Shown: piece after piece, positions 1-9,463 of the stretch
Layout of the letters: each line of letters opens with the position of its first letter
How positions within the stretch are numbered: the first letter of the stretch is position 1
NCBI RefSeq assembly: GCF_003597675.1
Contig: NZ_CP030827.1
Coordinates: 1,116,001-1,180,000 of the forward strand
Origin: Neorhizobium sp. NCHU2750
GTDB lineage: Bacteria; Pseudomonadota; Alphaproteobacteria; Rhizobiales; Rhizobiaceae
Length of the DNA stretch: 64,000 nucleotides
Direction: 5' to 3'
Program-made: the position numbers and the translations under genes
The notes under the pieces: model-generated
What the model was told of the DNA's origin: nothing
Seen by the model: only the letters and a program-made list of their open reading frames with translations
Database searches by the model: none

Positions 1-315
1 CCCTTCGACCGCAACAAGCTCGTCCGCTCATTCCAGATCGCGCTGCGCAAACGGCCGGTCGATGCCGATCGCATCGAGCGTGCCGTTTCCGGCATCGTCC
101 GCCGGCTGGAAAGCTCCGGCGAGGCCGAGATCTCCTCCGAGCAGATCGGCCTGCAGGTCCTCGAGGCACTGAAGAGCCTCGATGACGTCGGCTTCGTCCG
201 CTACGCCTCCGTCTATCGGGATTTCTCCCATGCGGAGGATTTCGAGAAGGTGATCGAGGAGATCAATGCCAAGATCGGCCGTGACCCGGGCCTCGATCCG
301 GATCTCGACAAGTGA
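1..315 (+). CDS. nrdR: NrdR transcriptional repressor, C-terminal part (5' truncated)
   Basis: The frame is open from the first base and ends at TGA 313-315, giving about 104 residues. They match the end of the ATP-cone domain of NrdR, the zinc-finger/ATP-cone repressor of ribonucleotide reductase genes: a PFDRNKL start, a [10 protein letters not shown] segment, and a [17 protein letters not shown] motif near the end. The zinc ribbon lies outside the window. The stop overlaps the GTG start of ribD by three bases, so the two are probably co-transcribed; nrdR-ribD adjacency is common in alphaproteobacteria. Identification is from motif and context. Confidence 0.85.
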   Translation, partial: PFDRNKLVRSFQIALRKRPVDADRIERAVSGIVRRLESSGEAEISSEQIGLQVLEALKSLDDVGFVRYASVYRDFSHAEDFEKVIEEINAKIGRDPGLDPDLDK

Positions 316-1400
316 CGAGCGCGGCACAGGACCGGCGTTTCATGGCGGCAGCCCTTCGGCTGTCGCGATGGCATGACGGGCTGACGGCCACCAATCCTTC
401 TGTCGGATGCCTCGTCGTCAAGGATGGCGCCATCGTCGGCCAGGCCGTGACGGCGATCCGCGGCAGGCCTCATGCCGAGACCCAGGCACTGGCCGTGGCC
501 GGCGAGAAGGCGAGGGGAGCGACCGCCTATGTCACGCTCGAACCCTGCTCGCATTATGGCCGCACTCCGCCTTGCGCCAACGCGCTGGTGGCGGCCGGCG
601 TGTCGCGTGTCGTGGTCTGCCTCAACGATCCCGATCCGCGCGTATCCGGCCGCGGCTTTGCCATCCTGCGGGAAGCGGGCATCACGGTCGATACCGGCAT
701 TCTGCAGGAGGAGGGGCAGCGGGTTCTGGCCGCATATCTTTCGCGCCAGACGAACAGACGCCCCTATGTGACTCTCAAGCTTGCCGTTTCCGCCGACGGC
801 ATGCTGGGGCGCCCCGGCGAGGAATTGCTGATCACCGGGCCGCAGTCGCGTGCCCAGGTTCATATGATGCGCGCCGAAAACGACGCGATCCTGGTCGGCG
901 TCGGCACGGCTCTGGTGGATGATCCGGAACTGACGGTAAGGCTGCCGGGGCTGGAAAAGCGCTCGCCGCTGCGCATCGTGCTCGATCGCCGGCTGCAACT
1001 GCCGCTGACCTCGAAACTGGTTGCTTCAGCGCCGGTCGTGCCGGTGGTGGCCGTCACCGATCCCTTCTGCCGCCAGCAGCCGGCCAGCGAGGAAAAGATT
1101 CGTGCGCTGATGTCTGCGGGCGTGGAAATCCTGCAGGCGGCCGATCTTGATGATCTTCTTTCCAACCTTGCAACGCGCGGCATCTCGTCGCTGATGGTGG
1201 AAGGTGGGGTACAGGTTGCCCGCAATTTCCTGCAAAGCGGGCTGGTGGACCGGCTTGTTTTGTCGCAGTCGCAACTCGTGGTCGGCGATGGCGGGCTTGT
1301 ATCGCCCGTAACGCCATCCGATATTCCGCCGGAGTTTCATTGCGTTCGCGACGAGCATTTCGGCAGCGACCGCTGGCTAGAATATGAAAGAGGCGTCTGA
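312..1400 (+). CDS. ribD: Bifunctional riboflavin deaminase/reductase RibD
   Basis: RibD carries out the second and third steps of riboflavin synthesis: deamination of the pyrimidine from GTP cyclohydrolase II, then NADPH-dependent reduction of its ribose. The N-terminal half is a zinc deaminase with HAE at residues 54-56 and [11 protein letters not shown] around 78-88 (zinc ligands H54, C79, C88). The C-terminal half, from about residue 150, is the reductase domain, including a SLMVEGG motif. At 362 residues it is of normal length. The start is GTG overlapping the nrdR stop, and its stop overlaps the ribE start (TGATG), which indicates translational coupling. Confidence 0.95.
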   Translation: MTSAAQDRRFMAAALRLSRWHDGLTATNPSVGCLVVKDGAIVGQAVTAIRGRPHAETQALAVAGEKARGATAYVTLEPCSHYGRTPPCANALVAAGVSRVVVCLNDPDPRVSGRGFAILREAGITVDTGILQEEGQRVLAAYLSRQTNRRPYVTLKLAVSADGMLGRPGEELLITGPQSRAQVHMMRAENDAILVGVGTALVDDPELTVRLPGLEKRSPLRIVLDRRLQLPLTSKLVASAPVVPVVAVTDPFCRQQPASEEKIRALMSAGVEILQAADLDDLLSNLATRGISSLMVEGGVQVARNFLQSGLVDRLVLSQSQLVVGDGGLVSPVTPSDIPPEFHCVRDEHFGSDRWLEYERGV

Positions 1401-2014
1401 TGTTTACCGGAATTGTCACCGATGTCGGCACCGTTGCCGAGACGACGGCTCTCGATGCGGGTGTGAAGCTGCGCATCGCCACCAATTATGATCCGAAGAC
1501 GATCGACATGGGGGCGTCCATCGCCCATGGCGGCGTTTGCCTGACCGTGACCAACCTGCCGGCCGAAGGCAGCAACGAGCGCTGGTTCGAGGTCGAGGCC
1601 TGGGAAGAGGCGCTGCGTCTGACGACGATTGCCTCCTGGTCCAAGGGCACCCGCGTCAATCTCGAGCGTGCCTTGAAGATCGGCGACGAACTCGGCGGTC
1701 ATATTGTTTCCGGCCATGTCGACGGACGCGCCGAGATCCTGGCGGTCGAGCCGGAAGGCGAGGCGGTTCGCATCACCCTTCGTGCGCCCGAAGACCTTGC
1801 TCGCTTCGTCGCGCCCAAGGGCTCTGTCGCACTCGACGGCACGTCTCTGACGGTCAACGCGGTCAACGGCACCGACTTCGATATCCTGCTGATCCGTCAT
1901 ACGCTTGCCGTCACCACCTGGGGCGACCGCAAGCCCGGTGACTTCGTCAATTTCGAGGTCGATACGATGGCCCGCTATGCGGCCCGCCTGGCGGAATTCC
2001 CGGCCAAGGCCTGA
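1400..2014 (+). CDS. ribE: Riboflavin synthase, alpha subunit type
   Basis: This 204-residue protein begins [10 protein letters not shown], the hallmark start of the RibE (also called RibC) family. The enzyme dismutates two molecules of 6,7-dimethyl-8-ribityllumazine to riboflavin. The two lumazine-binding repeats are visible: the first contains GGVCLTVT (about residues 46-53), the second GSVALDGTSLTVN (about 137-149) and a GGHIVSGHVDG segment between them. Its ATG shares one base with the ribD stop. Downstream the operon is broken by an antisense gene that ends only 19 bp beyond the ribE stop. Confidence 0.95.
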   Translation: MFTGIVTDVGTVAETTALDAGVKLRIATNYDPKTIDMGASIAHGGVCLTVTNLPAEGSNERWFEVEAWEEALRLTTIASWSKGTRVNLERALKIGDELGGHIVSGHVDGRAEILAVEPEGEAVRITLRAPEDLARFVAPKGSVALDGTSLTVNAVNGTDFDILLIRHTLAVTTWGDRKPGDFVNFEVDTMARYAARLAEFPAKA

Positions 2015-2033
2015 AACGTCTCGTCGGCAGGCC

Positions 2034-3188
2034 TCAATTGACCTGACCGAAGCGCTCGTGGATCTGGGCAAATTGGGTTGCGACCTCATCGAAGGCCGCG
2101 ACCACGGCCGGGTCGAAATGCTTGCCGCTCTCACCATTGATGAGGTCGACGGCCTCGTTGTGGCTCATCGCCGGCTTGTAGACCCGTTCCGAGACGAGCG
2201 CGTCATAGACGTCGGCGACAGCCATGATCCGGCCGGCAAGCGGAATGTCCTCGCCCTTCAATCCGCGCGGGTAGCCGGTCCCGTCCCATCTTTCGTGATG
2301 GCAATGGGCAATTTCCTTGGCGAGGCTGAGGAACGGATTGCTCTCGCCGATATAGCGCTCCGCCGTGGCGATTGCTGCGCGGCCGAGGTCCGCATGGGTT
2401 TTCATGATGTCGAATTCAGCCCGGTCGAGCCGGCCGGGTTTCTGCAATATGCGGTCGGGAATGCCGACCTTGCCGATATCGTGCAGCGGTGCCGACTTGT
2501 AGAGAAGGTCGACGAACTCGCCGTCCAGCCCTTCCGTCTGCGGTTCGCGGCGGTTCAGGGCCTCGGCCAGAACCTTCACATAATGCTGCGTGCGGCGGAT
2601 ATGGTCGCCGGTCTCGTGGTCGCGGGTCTCGGCCAGCGAGGCCATCGCGAGGATCATCGCGTCGCGGGCGCGGGACGCCTCGTCGCGAGCCTCGGCAAGC
2701 GAATTGGCAAGCGCCACATTGGCAATCGCAAGCGTTGCGGCATTGGCGATCCGCTGGAGGCGGCGGACGCTTTCTTCGGGTGGTGATCCCGGCTTCGACC
2801 AATAGGCTCCGATCGCGCCCAGCGCATCGCCGGGTCGCAGCGGCACGATGACGAGGCTCTTGACGAAGGCGGGGCGCTGGGCAGTCTCGGGCATGCGCGG
2901 GTCGGTATGGATGTCGTCGACGACGACCACTTCCGAATTGCGCATCGCCCAACCCGAGATGCAGGCATCCATGGGAAAACGCTGTCCCTTCCAGAGCGGA
3001 CGGGCGGCATCTTCATCGATATAGAAGCACTCACCGCTTTCCCGCAGCAGGAAGGTCAGGCCATCCGCGCCGATCAACCGGCGCGCAGATTGCCTCAGCA
3101 CGGTCATGATCTCTTCCAGATCGCGGGCCGTGGATATGTTCAGCAGCAGGTCGTCCATGTCATCCATCTGGAAGCGGTGATTTTCCAT
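2034..3188 (-). CDS. GAF/HD-GYP domain c-di-GMP phosphodiesterase
   Basis: The 384-residue protein has an N-terminal GAF-type sensor domain (about residues 15-160), a short helical linker and a complete HD-GYP domain (about 175-370). Catalytic signatures are intact: HDIGK at 236-240, HHERWDGTGYP at 297-307, and a further VADVYDAL helix. HD-GYP proteins hydrolyse cyclic di-GMP to pGpG or GMP, and the GAF domain presumably senses a ligand. No signal peptide or membrane segment is seen, so it should be cytoplasmic. The start ATG follows an AGGTGG ribosome site. It lies antisense between ribE and ribH, so it is not part of the rib operon. Confidence 0.9.
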   Translation of the reverse strand: MENHRFQMDDMDDLLLNISTARDLEEIMTVLRQSARRLIGADGLTFLLRESGECFYIDEDAARPLWKGQRFPMDACISGWAMRNSEVVVVDDIHTDPRMPETAQRPAFVKSLVIVPLRPGDALGAIGAYWSKPGSPPEESVRRLQRIANAATLAIANVALANSLAEARDEASRARDAMILAMASLAETRDHETGDHIRRTQHYVKVLAEALNRREPQTEGLDGEFVDLLYKSAPLHDIGKVGIPDRILQKPGRLDRAEFDIMKTHADLGRAAIATAERYIGESNPFLSLAKEIAHCHHERWDGTGYPRGLKGEDIPLAGRIMAVADVYDALVSERVYKPAMSHNEAVDLINGESGKHFDPAVVAAFDEVATQFAQIHERFGQVN

Positions 3189-3483
3189 TGTCCACCTGCA
3201 TCGGAGCCGAGGATAATAAAGGCCTAATAAAGTGGAAGTGACAAGAATGGTACGCGCTGTTTCTTTAGTTTAACAGATAATTCATCATAAGACATGGCGA
3301 TGATCCAAAACTGCACCGGCGAAGTATTGTCGAGCGACCTTGCGACGCTCCTATTCCTCAGGCGCAGACCTTGTTCCTGCAAAATCGCTTGCCAACCGGC
3401 TCAGGGCGTGTTTTGACCCGCCCATGCAGAATGGCCCGCTTTGTTGGCCTTACGATTGCGCAAGATATTTCCGAAGGTGATCC

Positions 3484-3945
3484 ATGTCGCTCGAAACCGC
3501 CCCCCATATCCTGATCATCGAAGCACGCTTCTATGACGACATGGCCGACGCACTGCTTGATGGTGCAACGACCGCCATCAAGGAAGCTGGCGCAACCTAT
3601 GATGTCGTGACCGTTCCCGGCGCGCTCGAAATTCCGCCGACCATCGCCATGGCGCTTGATGCGGCCGAAGAGGGCGGCACCGAATATGACGGCTTTGTCG
3701 CGCTCGGCATGGTCATCCGCGGCGAGACCTATCACTTCGACATCGTCTCCAACGAATCCTCGCGCGCGCTGATGGATCTTGCCGTGTCGGAATCGCTCGC
3801 CATCGGCAACGGCATCATGACCGTCGAAAACGACGATCAGGCCTGGGCCCGCGCCCGCCGCTCCGACAAGGACAAGGGTGGCTTTGCTGCGCGCGCAGCG
3901 CTGACCATGATCGCCGTGCGCGAAAAACTGAATGGTGCACGCTGA
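3484..3945 (+). CDS. ribH: 6,7-dimethyl-8-ribityllumazine synthase
   Basis: RibH condenses the RibD-derived pyrimidine with 3,4-dihydroxy-2-butanone 4-phosphate to give lumazine, the substrate of RibE. The 153-residue protein shows the family motifs VPGALEIP (residues 44-51), [12 protein letters not shown] (75-86, with the catalytic His84) and the following [10 protein letters not shown] helix. The ATG follows a GAAGGTGATCC ribosome site. The stop codon shares one base with the nusB start (TGATG), so the two are translationally coupled. The preceding 295 bp contain no recognisable FMN riboswitch. Confidence 0.95.
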   Translation: MSLETAPHILIIEARFYDDMADALLDGATTAIKEAGATYDVVTVPGALEIPPTIAMALDAAEEGGTEYDGFVALGMVIRGETYHFDIVSNESSRALMDLAVSESLAIGNGIMTVENDDQAWARARRSDKDKGGFAARAALTMIAVREKLNGAR

Positions 3946-4448
3946 TGGCCAACGAGCAGGAAAAGCAGGCTCAGGACAAGACGACCGATAAACAGGTCAA
4001 GCCGGTCAACCAGCGCGGCGCCGCACGTCTCGCAGCCGTCCAGGCACTCTACCAGATGGATATCGGTGGTACCGGCGTGCTGGAAGTCGTTGCCGAATAT
4101 GAGGCCCATCGTCTCGGCCAGGAACTCGACGGCGAAACCTATCTGAAGGCCGATCCGTCATGGTTCCGCTCGATCGTTTCGGGCGTCGTCCGTGACCAGC
4201 AGAAGATCGACCCGATCGTTCGCTCGTCGCTGCAGGAAGACTGGCCGCTGTCGCGTCTCGATTCCACCCTGCGCGCGATCCTGCGTGCCGGCACGTTCGA
4301 AATCCTCGAGCGCAAGGATGTCCCGGTGCCGGTCATCGTCACCGAATATGTCGAGATCGCCCGCGCCTTCTTCGAGGAAGACGAGCCGCGTATCGTCAAC
4401 GCCGTTCTCGACCGCATCGCCAAGCAGGTCCGCGGCGACAGGAAATAA
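3945..4448 (+). CDS. nusB: Transcription antitermination factor NusB
   Basis: NusB binds boxA RNA with ribosomal protein S10 and prevents premature termination of rRNA transcription. The 167-residue product has a charged, lysine-rich N-terminal extension followed by the helical NusB fold: [16 protein letters not shown] at about residues 24-39, [17 protein letters not shown] around 100, and [17 protein letters not shown] near 127. ribH-nusB coupling is widespread in bacteria. The short start overlap with ribH argues for this start over internal alternatives. Confidence 0.95.
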   Translation: MANEQEKQAQDKTTDKQVKPVNQRGAARLAAVQALYQMDIGGTGVLEVVAEYEAHRLGQELDGETYLKADPSWFRSIVSGVVRDQQKIDPIVRSSLQEDWPLSRLDSTLRAILRAGTFEILERKDVPVPVIVTEYVEIARAFFEEDEPRIVNAVLDRIAKQVRGDRK

Positions 4449-4477
4449 CAGCCTAGGGAAATAGCGGGGCAGGTCGC

Positions 4478-5698
4478 ATGGACGGTGTGGTGGACGGTTA
4501 TCAGACGCAGATGCGCACCGCCCGCCGCAACGTCTCATTGCTGGCCGCAACCCAGGCCGTGATGGGCGCCTCGTCGCCACTCTCGATCTCGATCGGTTCG
4601 CTCGCCGGCTACGAGCTTCTGGGCGACGACAAGTCGCTCGCGACAGCCCCGATCACCGCCTTCAATGTCGGAACGGCCTGTGGTGCTGTTGCGATTGCTC
4701 TCATCTCCCGCCTGCTCGGACGGCGTGAAGCCTTCATCCTCGGGGCACTGACCGGCGCCTGCGGTGGTGCACTGGCGGCAATCGCCCTGTTTCGCGCCGA
4801 TTTCTGGCTGTTTGCTGCCGCACTCGTGCTGATCGGCACGTCGGCCGGCTTCACCCAGAAGCTTCGCTTTGCGGCAGCCGATACCTCGCCATCATCCTAC
4901 AAGCCCAAGGCGATTTCCTGGATCCTCGGCGCCGGCATCGTATCTGCCGTACTCGGTCCGCAGATATCCATATGGGCCAAGGATCTGCTGGCACCCGTCA
5001 CCTTCGCCGGCGCCTTCATCTGCATCATTCCACTCGCCCTGGTCTCGATCTGTATCCTGTCCTTTCTGAAGCTCCCGGCGGCAAAGTCTTCAGCCCATGG
5101 TCTGGAACCGGCCCGGCCGCTGAAGGAGATCGTGCTTACTCAGCGCTTCCTCACCGGGATGGCCTGCGGCATTTGCATCTACGCACTGATGACCTTCGTC
5201 ATGACCGGTGCGCCGCTCGCCATGGTCATCGGCTGCGGCTTCCCGACCGAGATGGCGACCCTCGGCATCCAGTGGCACGTGCTTGCCATGTTCGGCCCGA
5301 GTTTCGTCACCGGCAGGCTGATTTCCCGTTTCGGCGCCGAGAAGATCGTCGCTGCCGGGCTGTTCATCCTCATGGCCTGCGCCATCGTCGCCCATCTCGG
5401 CATAGAGCTGTGGAATTTCTGGGGAGCGCTGGTTCTGCTCGGCGTCGGCTGGAATTTCGGCTTCATCGGTTCGACCGCCATCGTCGCGTCGAGCTATCGT
5501 CCGCATGAGGCCGACAAGGTGCAGGGTTTCCACGATATTGTCCTCTTCGGAACGGTCGCTCTCTCGTCCTTCTCCTCGGGCAGGATCTTCGTCGCCTGGG
5601 GCTGGTCCTTCATCAATCTGGTGATCTGGCCGGTCACGTTCATCTGCCTCGCGCTGATCGCGGCATTGCTGTTCAGGCGCTCTTCCGCAAGAGCCTGA
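4478..5698 (+). CDS. MFS transporter (possible riboflavin transporter)
   Basis: This 406-residue protein has about 12 hydrophobic segments and the two-half layout of the major facilitator superfamily, with a loop of basic residues (SRLLGRREA) after the third segment. It begins 29 bp after nusB on the same strand, so it may belong to the rib-nusB transcript. Alphaproteobacteria have an MFS riboflavin transporter, RfnT, known for association with riboflavin genes. Whether this protein is RfnT cannot be settled by eye; the substrate should be treated as unknown. An internal ATG at 4511 is an alternative start. Confidence 0.8.
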   Translation: MDGVVDGYQTQMRTARRNVSLLAATQAVMGASSPLSISIGSLAGYELLGDDKSLATAPITAFNVGTACGAVAIALISRLLGRREAFILGALTGACGGALAAIALFRADFWLFAAALVLIGTSAGFTQKLRFAAADTSPSSYKPKAISWILGAGIVSAVLGPQISIWAKDLLAPVTFAGAFICIIPLALVSICILSFLKLPAAKSSAHGLEPARPLKEIVLTQRFLTGMACGICIYALMTFVMTGAPLAMVIGCGFPTEMATLGIQWHVLAMFGPSFVTGRLISRFGAEKIVAAGLFILMACAIVAHLGIELWNFWGALVLLGVGWNFGFIGSTAIVASSYRPHEADKVQGFHDIVLFGTVALSSFSSGRIFVAWGWSFINLVIWPVTFICLALIAALLFRRSSARA

Positions 5699-5811
5699 GG
5701 CGAGTTATCGCAAAATTACAATCTGCGTCCATTTGAACCCTTGTCGCGCCGGGGCTTGACGTCATTTCATCTCCACCGCAATCTTGCCTCCGCATGCGGA
5801 AATGCTTCCTT

Positions 5812-5899
5812 GGGAGGGGAGGGCGCCGCCGGGAAAATGCGCAGCCGGGATTTGTCCCATCGGGACGTGTCTCCCGGCGATTTGGGAGAGGAAAACAGA
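5812..5899 (+). promoter_or_regulatory. Hairpin-rich 5' leader of hppA
   Basis: The bases before the hppA start contain several complementary blocks. CGCCGGGA (5827-5834) and GCCGGGA (5844-5850) can each pair with TCCCGGCG (5872-5879). GTCCC (5854-5858) pairs with GGGAC (5862-5866). CTCCC (5871-5875) can instead pair with GGGAG (5884-5888), which touches the ribosome site. The pairings involving TCCCGGC are mutually exclusive. I recognise no known riboswitch here; regulation is inferred from the base pairing alone. Confidence 0.4.
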
Positions 5900-8041
5900 A
5901 TGACGGTGATTTTGAGTGTGATCGTCTGCGGTCTGCTGTCGATCATTTATGCCGTGTGGGCGACGCGATCGGTGCTCGCCGCCGATCAGGGTAATGCGCG
6001 TATGCAGGAGATCGCGGGCTATATCCGCGAAGGCGCACAGGCCTATCTGACGCGCCAGTATCTGACCATCGCCACGGTCGGTGTCGTCGTTGCCATTCTT
6101 GCTTGGCTGCTTCTGTCCGGCACGGCTGCCTTGGGCTTCATAATCGGTGCGGTCCTATCCGGTACCGCGGGTTTTATCGGAATGCACGTGTCGGTTCGCG
6201 CCAATGTCAGGACCGCTCAGGCATCGTCCCATAGTCTGGCCGCCGGCCTCGACATCGCCTTCAAGTCGGGCGCCATTACCGGCATGCTGGTGGCGGGCCT
6301 CGCCCTGCTCGGCGTGTCGATCTACTATTTCATCCTGACCTCGGTATTCGGTCATCCGGGCGGCTCGCGCGAGGTGATCGATGCGCTCGTGGCCCTCGGC
6401 TTCGGCGCGTCGCTGATCTCCATTTTCGCCCGCCTCGGCGGCGGCATCTTCACCAAGGGGGCCGATGTCGGCGGCGATCTCGTCGGCAAGGTTGAGGCCG
6501 GTATTCCGGAAGACGATCCGCGCAACCCGGCAACCATCGCCGACAACGTCGGCGACAATGTCGGCGATTGCGCCGGCATGGCGGCGGACCTGTTCGAGAC
6601 CTACGCCGTGTCGGTCGTCGCCACGATGGTGCTGGCCGCCATCTTCTTTGCCGGCACGCCGGTACTCGAATCAGCCATGGTCTATCCGCTGGCGATCTGC
6701 GGTGCCTGCATCATCACATCCATCATCGGCACCTTCTTCGTCAAGCTCGGCTCCAATGGCTCGATCATGGGTGCGCTCTACAAGGGGCTGATCGCAACCG
6801 GCATCCTGTCCATCCTCGGTCTGGCACTCGCCACCTCGATGACCGTCGGCTGGGGCGTGGTCGGCACGGTCGCCGGCAAGGAGATCACCGGCTCGAGCCT
6901 GTTCGTCTGCGGTCTCGTCGGCCTCGTCGTCACGGCGCTGATCGTGGTGATCACCGAATATTATACCGGCACCAACAAACGGCCGGTCAATTCCATTGCC
7001 CAGGCCTCTGTCACTGGCCACGGCACCAACGTCATCCAGGGGCTTGCCGTCTCGCTGGAATCGACGGCCCTGCCGGCCATCGTCATCGTCGGCGGCATCA
7101 TCGCCACCTACCAGTTCGGCGGCCTGTTCGGCACCGGCATCGCCGTCACCGCCATGCTCGGTCTTGCCGGCATGATCGTTGCTTTGGATGCCTTCGGTCC
7201 TGTCACCGACAATGCCGGCGGCATCGCCGAAATGTCGCATCTGCCGCCCGAAGTGAGAAAGTCGACCGACGCGCTCGATGCCGTCGGCAACACCACCAAG
7301 GCGGTCACCAAGGGCTATGCCATCGGCTCCGCCGGCCTCGGCGCGCTGGTGCTGTTTGCGGCCTACGCCAACGACCTGCAATATTTCGCCGCCAACGCCG
7401 AGCAATATCCTTACTTCCAGGGTGTCGGCCCGATCTCCTTCAGCCTTGCCAATCCTTATGTCGTGGCAGGTCTGATCTTCGGTGGTCTGATCCCCTATCT
7501 CTTCGGCGGCATCGCCATGACGGCGGTCGGCAAGGCTGCCGGCTCGATCGTCGAGGAAGTACGTCGCCAGTTCCGCGAAAAGCCCGGCATCATGGCAGGC
7601 ACCGACCGGCCGGATTACGGCCGCGCCGTCGATCTTCTGACCCGTGCCGCCATCCGCGAGATGATCATCCCCTCGCTGCTGCCGGTGCTGGCACCGATCG
7701 TCGTCTATTTCGGCGTGCTGCTGATCTCCGGCGGCGACAAGGCCTCTGCCTTCGCGGCCCTTGGCGCGTCTTTGCTCGGCGTCATCGTCAACGGCCTGTT
7801 CGTGGCAATCTCGATGACGTCTGGCGGCGGCGCCTGGGACAATGCCAAGAAGAGCTTCGAGGATGGCTTCGTCGACAAGGACGGCGTGCGCCACATGAAG
7901 GGGTCGGATGCCCACAAGGCATCGGTCACGGGCGATACGGTCGGCGATCCCTACAAGGATACGGCAGGTCCCGCCGTCAACCCGGCGATCAAGATCACCA
8001 ATATCGTCGCACTGCTGCTGCTGGCGATCCTCGCCGGCTGA
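5900..8041 (+). CDS. hppA: K+-independent H+-translocating membrane pyrophosphatase
   Basis: The enzyme couples hydrolysis of cytoplasmic pyrophosphate to proton export across the inner membrane. The chosen ATG follows an AGAGGA ribosome site and gives 713 residues, the usual length; the frame extends further upstream but without a better start. Many membrane segments are present. The substrate-binding motifs are [11 protein letters not shown], the Asp-rich [12 protein letters not shown] block and, near the C-terminus, [14 protein letters not shown]. The GNTTKA signature carries lysine where K+-dependent enzymes have alanine, so the K+-independent class is inferred. The gene appears monocistronic, with a strong terminator. 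Confidence 0.95.
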   Translation: MTVILSVIVCGLLSIIYAVWATRSVLAADQGNARMQEIAGYIREGAQAYLTRQYLTIATVGVVVAILAWLLLSGTAALGFIIGAVLSGTAGFIGMHVSVRANVRTAQASSHSLAAGLDIAFKSGAITGMLVAGLALLGVSIYYFILTSVFGHPGGSREVIDALVALGFGASLISIFARLGGGIFTKGADVGGDLVGKVEAGIPEDDPRNPATIADNVGDNVGDCAGMAADLFETYAVSVVATMVLAAIFFAGTPVLESAMVYPLAICGACIITSIIGTFFVKLGSNGSIMGALYKGLIATGILSILGLALATSMTVGWGVVGTVAGKEITGSSLFVCGLVGLVVTALIVVITEYYTGTNKRPVNSIAQASVTGHGTNVIQGLAVSLESTALPAIVIVGGIIATYQFGGLFGTGIAVTAMLGLAGMIVALDAFGPVTDNAGGIAEMSHLPPEVRKSTDALDAVGNTTKAVTKGYAIGSAGLGALVLFAAYANDLQYFAANAEQYPYFQGVGPISFSLANPYVVAGLIFGGLIPYLFGGIAMTAVGKAAGSIVEEVRRQFREKPGIMAGTDRPDYGRAVDLLTRAAIREMIIPSLLPVLAPIVVYFGVLLISGGDKASAFAALGASLLGVIVNGLFVAISMTSGGGAWDNAKKSFEDGFVDKDGVRHMKGSDAHKASVTGDTVGDPYKDTAGPAVNPAIKITNIVALLLLAILAG

Positions 8042-8110
8042 TTCGCGAGAGCGTCCTGCCTCTGAATGGATGCGGGACGCTCCAATTCTCCGAATAGAAG
8101 CCACAAACAG

Positions 8111-8147
8111 GAAAGCCCCGGATCGTCTCCGGGGCTTTCTCAATTTT
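8111..8147 (+). terminator. Rho-independent terminator after hppA (bidirectional)
   Basis: GAAAGCCCCGG (8111-8121) pairs with CCGGGGCTTTC (8129-8139) over 11 bp, followed by TCAATTTTT. It lies between the convergent hppA and bamE genes. The A-rich flank on the other side lets it serve both strands. Confidence 0.85.
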
Positions 8148-8166
8148 TGAAACTGTTCTGCGGTTC

Positions 8167-8661
8167 TTATTGGCTCATGCCGCTCAGCATGTTCTTGACC
8201 GCTGCGGCACCGCTGCTGGCTGCGCCCGTGCCACCGGCAAGAATCTGCTGCAGGAAGGACAGGTCGCGTCCGCCGGTCGGCGTCGTGCGCGAGATCATGT
8301 CGAACACCTTGCCGTCCTTCATCGTGTAATTGGCCTTGCGGGCGACGGTGCCGTCCTTGTCGAGATAGATCGCAAGAATTGACTGCTCGACCAGATGCGG
8401 CTTCATGAAGGCCACGGGGCGCTCGCGCTTCTGCGAGATGTAGTAGAGCACTTCGGTATCGAAGGTCGCCGTCGTCGACGGCGTCCCCATGGTCAGAAGC
8501 ACCTGCTCGCGGCTCGATCCGACAGGGATCAGCTCGAGCGACTTCTGGTCGATCACATAGCCATTATACATCGTGTCGCCGATATTCATCGACGTGCAGC
8601 CGGAAGCGGTGACGGAAGCGAGAAGCACCAGGCTGATGGCAGTTTTATTCAGAAATGTCAT
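8167..8661 (-). CDS. bamE: BamE/OmlA-family outer membrane assembly lipoprotein
   Basis: The protein has a lipoprotein signal peptide (MTFLNKTAISLVLLASVTASGC, with the modified cysteine at about residue 22). A SmpA/OmlA-type domain follows, recognised by the helix-strand motif PVGSSREQVLLTMGTPSTTATF. BamE is a small accessory lipoprotein of the Bam complex that inserts beta-barrel proteins. At 164 residues it is longer than E. coli BamE because of a Gly/Ala/Ser-rich C-terminal tail. An upstream ATG at 8694 would add 11 residues, but the shorter form gives a normal signal peptide. Confidence 0.85.
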   Translation of the reverse strand: MTFLNKTAISLVLLASVTASGCTSMNIGDTMYNGYVIDQKSLELIPVGSSREQVLLTMGTPSTTATFDTEVLYYISQKRERPVAFMKPHLVEQSILAIYLDKDGTVARKANYTMKDGKVFDMISRTTPTGGRDLSFLQQILAGGTGAASSGAAAVKNMLSGMSQ

Positions 8662-8911
8662 TCCGTACTCGACAGTCCGCTTCTTCAACGGCATCCCCCA
8701 GGGTAATAAAGGCCGGCGTCCTAACCGGGTTTCTGCTGTTCATCACCATTGTGGCTATTCCGGGGACGATGACCCGGTCCCACACAAGGTTTTTCCGGAT
8801 CGAACGCACCGGTCGCGGCCTTGGCCGAACGGCATTGCAATTCGCGCCTGCTTCGGTAAACCAGCTTTTGTCTCCATGCAACATTAGGCCCGGCCAAAGG
8901 CGGGACTTTCG

Positions 8912-9463
8912 ATGATCTTCGGTCTGTTCAGGAAGAAAAAGCACAATCAGGCCATTGTCGAGCGCCAGTACGCAACCTTGACGTCGGCAGCCCGCATCCC
9001 CTTCTTTTACAGCGATCTTGGCGTTCCGGACACGGTCATGGGGCGCTACGAGATGCTGTCGATCGTGATGATCCTTTTTTTTCGCCGCACGGCCCATTCC
9101 GGCACGAGCGGACGGGAATTGGCGCAGGAGATCATCGATGAATTTTTCCAGGACCTCGATCATTCGATTCGCGAACTGGGTATCGGCGATCAGGGCGTGC
9201 CGAAGCGGATGAAGAAACTGGCAGGCATGTTTTATGGCCGGGTGGAAAGCTATGCGAAGGCTCTGGATAGAGGTAACAAGGACGATCTTGCCGCCAGTCT
9301 GGCGCGCAATGTCCGACCCGGTGAGGACCCCGCACCCGATATGGGCGGTCTCGCCGCATGGATGATCGAGGCCGAGCGGCAGCTCGCAGAGGTCTCCGAA
9401 GACGATATATCCCGCGGGGCGGCAATGATCCTGCCGCCGGTCCGCGCAAGTGAGGAAGAATGA
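8912..9463 (+). CDS. Ubiquinol-cytochrome c chaperone family protein
   Basis: The 183-residue soluble protein starts MIFGLFRKKK and contains the helical Cbp3/UQCC1-like chaperone core: YSDLGVPDTVMGRYEMLSI, then a QEIIDEFFQDLDHSIRELG helix with the GIGDQGVPKRMKKL motif. Family members help assemble cytochrome b into the bc1 complex. Its stop overlaps the start of the following YceD gene by four bases (ATGA). The pairing of this gene with a DUF177 gene before plsX is common in rhizobia. Confidence 0.85.
   Translation: MIFGLFRKKKHNQAIVERQYATLTSAARIPFFYSDLGVPDTVMGRYEMLSIVMILFFRRTAHSGTSGRELAQEIIDEFFQDLDHSIRELGIGDQGVPKRMKKLAGMFYGRVESYAKALDRGNKDDLAASLARNVRPGEDPAPDMGGLAAWMIEAERQLAEVSEDDISRGAAMILPPVRASEEE

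Noticed and set aside
3189..3483. FMN riboswitch before ribH
   Set aside because: I looked for the conserved RFN core (AGGG...GAAA...CCC...GGCGGTA type blocks) and did not find it; the region is not arranged like one.
6671..8143. Long antisense frames over hppA and over the synthase (60387-63179)
   Set aside because: They are mirror frames of GC-rich coding sequence, low in real protein character, and have no separate ribosome site or domain.
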